DNA of 7,835 nt from Victivallaceae bacterium (GTDB lineage: Bacteria; Verrucomicrobiota; Lentisphaeria; Victivallales; Victivallaceae), in contig JAQVVK010000102.1 of the NCBI GenBank assembly GCA_028698975.1, positions 1-7,835 on the forward strand, read 5' to 3'. Of this stretch, positions 5,053 through 7,835 are shown in pieces; the stretch's first letter is position 1; each line of letters opens with the position of its first letter. Position numbers and translations under genes: made by a program. The notes beneath the pieces are model-generated. The model made no database searches. It was given only the letters and a program-made list of their open reading frames with translations, and was not told the DNA's origin.

Positions 5053-7461
5053 TTATCGCAATTCGACTTTTAGTTCGGCGGCGAGCTTGGCCCGCAACTT
5101 TTCAAAGCAGGCGTTGACCTCGGTATCTTTAAGCGTGCGCTCCGCGCTGCGGAACGTTATCTCGTAAGCCATGCTCTTGCGCCCCTCGGCCTTGAGCTTG
5201 TCATCGACAAATACGTCGAACAATCTGGCCGACTCGAAATCGGGCAGCTTGCACCGGCGTATGAATTCGATGATCTGATCGTGGCTCAACGCGGCCGGAG
5301 CCACAAACGCCACGTCGCGGCTGGTGGCCGGCAACAGCGAAAACGGCTTGTAATTACCGGTGCCGCGATCGCTGTTGAGCAGGATGTCGGCGTCAAGCAC
5401 CGCGGCGAACACCGGGTGCGGCGTGCGCCAGCCCTTGACCAAATCGGACGCGACCCGGCCAAACGCGCCGGCATACTTGCCTTCGATCTGGAGTTCGGCA
5501 GCCATGCAGGGAGCGAACCGGCCGTCTTTTTCGACCGGCACGAAGCGGTAGCGGGTGATGTGATTGACCTCCATAAGCGTTTCGACCGCACCCTTGAGGT
5601 CGTAGAAATCGTACTCCCGCTCCGCCTCGCCGGAATAACGCTCCGGGGCGCAATGACCGGTCATCGCCAAACAGAGTTCGTAACGCTCCTCCGGGTAGAG
5701 CTGCGGATTTTTGCAGAACGCCTCGTCAAGCTCAAACAACCGCAAGTCAAGATTGCGACGCGATATATTGCGCTCCAAAGTACCCAGCATCTCGCCCAAA
5801 AGACCGGGGCGCAGCAGCGACAGCTCCTGACTGATCGGATTGGAAAGTTCGACACAGTCTTTGCGTTCAAACCGGCGGTCGGCCAATGCCGAGGCTTCAC
5901 TCACCATGCTGTAATGCATGCATTCATAGAACCCGAGCGAAATCACCCGTTCGCGGAGCTGCTGAATCCGCCAATACGCGTCCTCTTTCATGGAGGCGCA
6001 GATCCGGGCGGCCACCTGAATCTCCGGTATCTTGTCCAATCCGTCAATGCGGCCGACTTCCTCGGCCAGATCCGCCTCGCGTGAAAGGTCGGGGCGAAAC
6101 AATGGCGCGGTCACCGTACACTCGGTCGAACCGATATTTTCCACCGTAAGATGCAGTTTGCGCAAAATATCCACAATGCGCTCGTCGCTCACTTGCGACC
6201 CCAGCAAACTGCGAATCCGCTCAAACCGGCAGCAAATGACTTTTTCCGCCGGCCGGCCGGTCGAAACATCGCATTTTTCGGTGGCGATATATCCGCCCGC
6301 CGTGGCCAGGATCAACTGGGCGGCACGGTCGGCGGCCATCTCGGCGGTGTCGAAATCGACGCCGCGCTCGAAGCGATAGCTCGAATCACTGGCAATTCCC
6401 AGCTCGCGGCTGGTCGAACGGATGTTGGCCGGTACAAAGATCGCGCTCTCGATCAGTACATCAGTGGTGCTTTCGGTCACCCCGGAATATTCTCCGCCCA
6501 TGATGCCGGCCAATGCCATCGGCTTCTCGGCGTCGGCAATGACCAGATGACGCGGCTCGAGTGTAAGCGCCTTGCCGTCGAGCGTGACAATCTTTTCACC
6601 GGAACGGGCGCGACGCGCCACCACCCGCCCCCCGGCCAGTTTGCCGAGGTCAAACGAGTGAAGCGGCTGACCCAATTCCATCAAAACAAAGTTGGTGACA
6701 TCGACCACGTTATTTATCGAACGCAGACCGATACCTTCCAGCCGTTCGCGCAGCCACTCCGGGCTGGGGCCGATCTTGACCCCGCGGATCACCCGGCCGA
6801 TGTAACGGGGGCAAAGTTCGGGGGCTTCGACCGTGACCAACCCCTGATTTGGCTCGGGGTCTTTCACCTGCGGCACCACGATTTCCGGCGGCGTCACTTC
6901 GACGCCGAAAAGACATGACACATCGCGGGCAATGCCGTAAATCGACAGCCAGTCGGGTCGGTTCGGCGTGACTTCGACCTCGATGCGGGTGTCGCCGGGG
7001 TAAAGCGAATTTACCGGAGTCCCGAGTTTTACACAGGCATCCAGCCCCATAAGACCGGAGTTGTCCTCGGATATACCCAACTCTTTGGCACTGCACATCA
7101 TGCCGCAGGATTCAACTCCGCGCAGCTTGGATTTCTTTATTTTGAACTCGCCCTCCGGCGTGTTGAACACCGTGCCGATAGTCGCCACCGGCACAATGCG
7201 ATCGACGTCGCAATCAGGTGCGCCGCAGACAATCTGGATCGGGTCGCCCGAGCCGACGTCCACGCGGCAGACCGACATGTGGTCGGAGTCGGGGTGGGGG
7301 TTGCGTTCGAGTATGCGACCGGCCACCACCCCGGCGGGAACGGTGCCGGAGTTTTCGACCGCCTCGACTTCAATACCCGCCATGGTGATCTTGCGGCACA
7401 ATGTTTCAAGGTCGCAATCGACTTTAACATAGTCGGCGAGCCATTTACGCGAAATAATCAT
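5053..7461 (-). CDS. pheT: Phenylalanyl-tRNA synthetase beta subunit PheT
   Basis: PheT is the large subunit of the cytosolic alpha2-beta2 enzyme that charges tRNA-Phe; it binds tRNA and edits mischarged Tyr-tRNA, while PheS holds the aminoacylation site. The 802-residue length is normal. Domains in order: N-terminal MIISRKWLADYV; an EMAP-type tRNA-binding domain (about 43-150) with HPDSDHMSVCRVD (56-68), VCGAPD (78-83) and KSKLRGVESCGMMCS (110-124); the B3/B4 editing region (about 215-390) with NNVVDVTNFVLMELGQPLHSFD (250-271) and LAGIMGGEYSG (317-327); the B5 domain (about 410-480) ending ADLAEEVGRIDGLDKIPE; the catalytic-like core; and an FDX-ACB anticodon-binding domain (about 707-802) with RDVAF and RTLKDTEVN. 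No break or missing domain is seen. The ATG at 7461 follows AAGGA (7472-7476, 10 nt away) in a 23-nt gap after pheS. The stop is TAA. Identification is certain. Confidence 0.98.
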   Translation of the reverse strand: MIISRKWLADYVKVDCDLETLCRKITMAGIEVEAVENSGTVPAGVVAGRILERNPHPDSDHMSVCRVDVGSGDPIQIVCGAPDCDVDRIVPVATIGTVFNTPEGEFKIKKSKLRGVESCGMMCSAKELGISEDNSGLMGLDACVKLGTPVNSLYPGDTRIEVEVTPNRPDWLSIYGIARDVSCLFGVEVTPPEIVVPQVKDPEPNQGLVTVEAPELCPRYIGRVIRGVKIGPSPEWLRERLEGIGLRSINNVVDVTNFVLMELGQPLHSFDLGKLAGGRVVARRARSGEKIVTLDGKALTLEPRHLVIADAEKPMALAGIMGGEYSGVTESTTDVLIESAIFVPANIRSTSRELGIASDSSYRFERGVDFDTAEMAADRAAQLILATAGGYIATEKCDVSTGRPAEKVICCRFERIRSLLGSQVSDERIVDILRKLHLTVENIGSTECTVTAPLFRPDLSREADLAEEVGRIDGLDKIPEIQVAARICASMKEDAYWRIQQLRERVISLGFYECMHYSMVSEASALADRRFERKDCVELSNPISQELSLLRPGLLGEMLGTLERNISRRNLDLRLFELDEAFCKNPQLYPEERYELCLAMTGHCAPERYSGEAEREYDFYDLKGAVETLMEVNHITRYRFVPVEKDGRFAPCMAAELQIEGKYAGAFGRVASDLVKGWRTPHPVFAAVLDADILLNSDRGTGNYKPFSLLPATSRDVAFVAPAALSHDQIIEFIRRCKLPDFESARLFDVFVDDKLKAEGRKSMAYEITFRSAERTLKDTEVNACFEKLRAKLAAELKVELR

Positions 7462-7484
7462 TTTTCAGTCATCCTTTCGCCGGT

Positions 7485-7835
7485 TCAGAACTGTTCGAGG
7501 AAGCGGACGTCGTTTTCGTAGAGCAGCCGCAAATCCGGAATACGGTAACGCAGCATGGCCAGTCGTTCGAGGCCCATACCAAAAGCGAACCCGCTCCACT
7601 TCTCTGGATCGTAATTCACATTTTTGAGCACGGCCGGGTCCACCATGCCGGCCCCGGCGATCTCGATCCAGCCGGAACCCTTGCAGACCGGGCAGCCCTT
7701 GCCGCCGCACATCATGCAGGAGAAATCGTACTCGACGCTCGGCTCGGTAAACGGGAAGAAGTGCGGGCGAAGCCGTATCTTGGCCTTGGCCCCGTACATC
7801 TCCACCGCAAAAGTCTGCAACACGCTCTTGAGGTC
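7485..7835 (-). CDS. pheS: Phenylalanyl-tRNA synthetase alpha subunit PheS, C-terminal 116 residues
   Basis: PheS carries the class II aminoacylation site for tRNA-Phe and pairs with PheT, encoded next. The window holds the last 116 residues in an open frame that runs to base 7835, so the start and roughly two thirds of the protein lie outside. Visible family blocks are RLRPHFFPFTEPSVEYDFSC, the Cys pairs CMMCGGKGCPVC (spacing CX2C-X4-CX2C, a known feature of many bacterial PheS and possibly a zinc knuckle), GSGWIEIAGAGMVDP, and class II motif 3 in FGMGLERLAMLRY, then LRLLYENDVRFLEQF at the end. The stop is TGA, 23 nt before pheT, the classical pheST arrangement. Identification is certain; nothing is known from this window about upstream regulation such as a pheST leader. 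Confidence 0.98.
   Translation of the reverse strand, partial: DLKSVLQTFAVEMYGAKAKIRLRPHFFPFTEPSVEYDFSCMMCGGKGCPVCKGSGWIEIAGAGMVDPAVLKNVNYDPEKWSGFAFGMGLERLAMLRYRIPDLRLLYENDVRFLEQF

Larger units (their letters stand above)
1..7835 (-). other. Probable single operon pheS-pheT-ribH-nusB-ftsY-ribD-ribE-unknown-pdxJ
   Basis: All nine genes lie on one strand with junctions of 23, 17 and 1 nt, a 4-nt overlap, an 11-nt overlap, a 4-nt gap and two more 4-nt overlaps. No hairpin followed by a T-run was noticed in any gap, and no gap is long enough for an ordinary promoter. Co-transcription is therefore the simplest reading. Promoters inside coding sequence, for example in the 3' part of pheT ahead of ribH, cannot be excluded by eye. 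The operon start and end are both outside the window. Confidence 0.8.

Noticed and set aside
6249..6260. CCGGCCGGCCGG palindromic run in pheT, also GGCCGGCC at 2657-2664 in ribD
   Set aside because: Short palindromes are expected in GC-rich coding sequence; they code for normal protein and have no loop or T-run of a terminator.
5281..6918. Long plus-strand open frames (for example 5281-6084 and 6151-6918) opposite pheT
   Set aside because: They are antisense to a certain gene, rich in Arg, His and Gln with no recognisable motif, and arise because a GC-rich coding strand leaves few stops in the opposite frame.
7690..7735. Cys-pair motif in PheS as a possible novel zinc domain
   Set aside because: The CX2C-X4-CX2C pattern is a familiar feature of many bacterial PheS sequences and not new.

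Overview
The window is a stretch of ordinary bacterial housekeeping DNA read entirely from the minus strand. Nine genes are packed head to tail with almost no space between them, and both edges cut through a gene. In transcription order (high to low coordinate) they are: pheS (3' end only), pheT, ribH, nusB, ftsY, ribD, ribE, an unrecognised 265-residue protein, and pdxJ (5' part only). Eight of the nine are identified from family motifs read directly in the translations. The ninth (616-1413) is a probable TIM-barrel-like protein of unknown function and is the only real unknown here.

Layout: 7835-7485 is the C-terminal part of the phenylalanyl-tRNA synthetase alpha chain and 7461-5053 is the complete beta chain. 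From 5035 to 1410 three riboflavin-pathway enzymes (lumazine synthase, bifunctional deaminase/reductase, riboflavin synthase) are interleaved with the transcription factor NusB and the signal recognition particle receptor FtsY. Then come the unknown gene and pdxJ (vitamin B6). The junctions are 23 nt, 17 nt, 1 nt, GTGA overlap, 11-nt overlap, 4 nt, GTGA overlap and ATGA overlap. This strongly suggests one transcript with translational coupling. No promoter, terminator, riboswitch, RNA gene, mobile element or CRISPR array is visible, and the intergenic gaps are too short to hold one.

How the genes relate: RibD, RibH and RibE cover the steps from the GTP cyclohydrolase II product to riboflavin. 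RibA/RibB, which make the two precursors, are not in the window. PdxJ makes pyridoxine 5'-phosphate, whose usual oxidation to PLP needs an FMN enzyme, so the tail of the operon has a cofactor theme. PheST, NusB and FtsY belong to translation, rRNA transcription and protein targeting. The mix looks like a growth-linked housekeeping operon rather than a specialised pathway.

Organism: a GC-rich, non-model bacterium. The interleaving of rib genes with nusB and ftsY, and an FtsY without a long acidic N-terminal domain, fit my recollection of the Verrucomicrobiota/Lentisphaerota (PVC) group. I hold this only as a low-confidence inference that a protein search would settle. I found no convincing evidence of a novel biological system; the best lead is the unknown gene between ribE and pdxJ.
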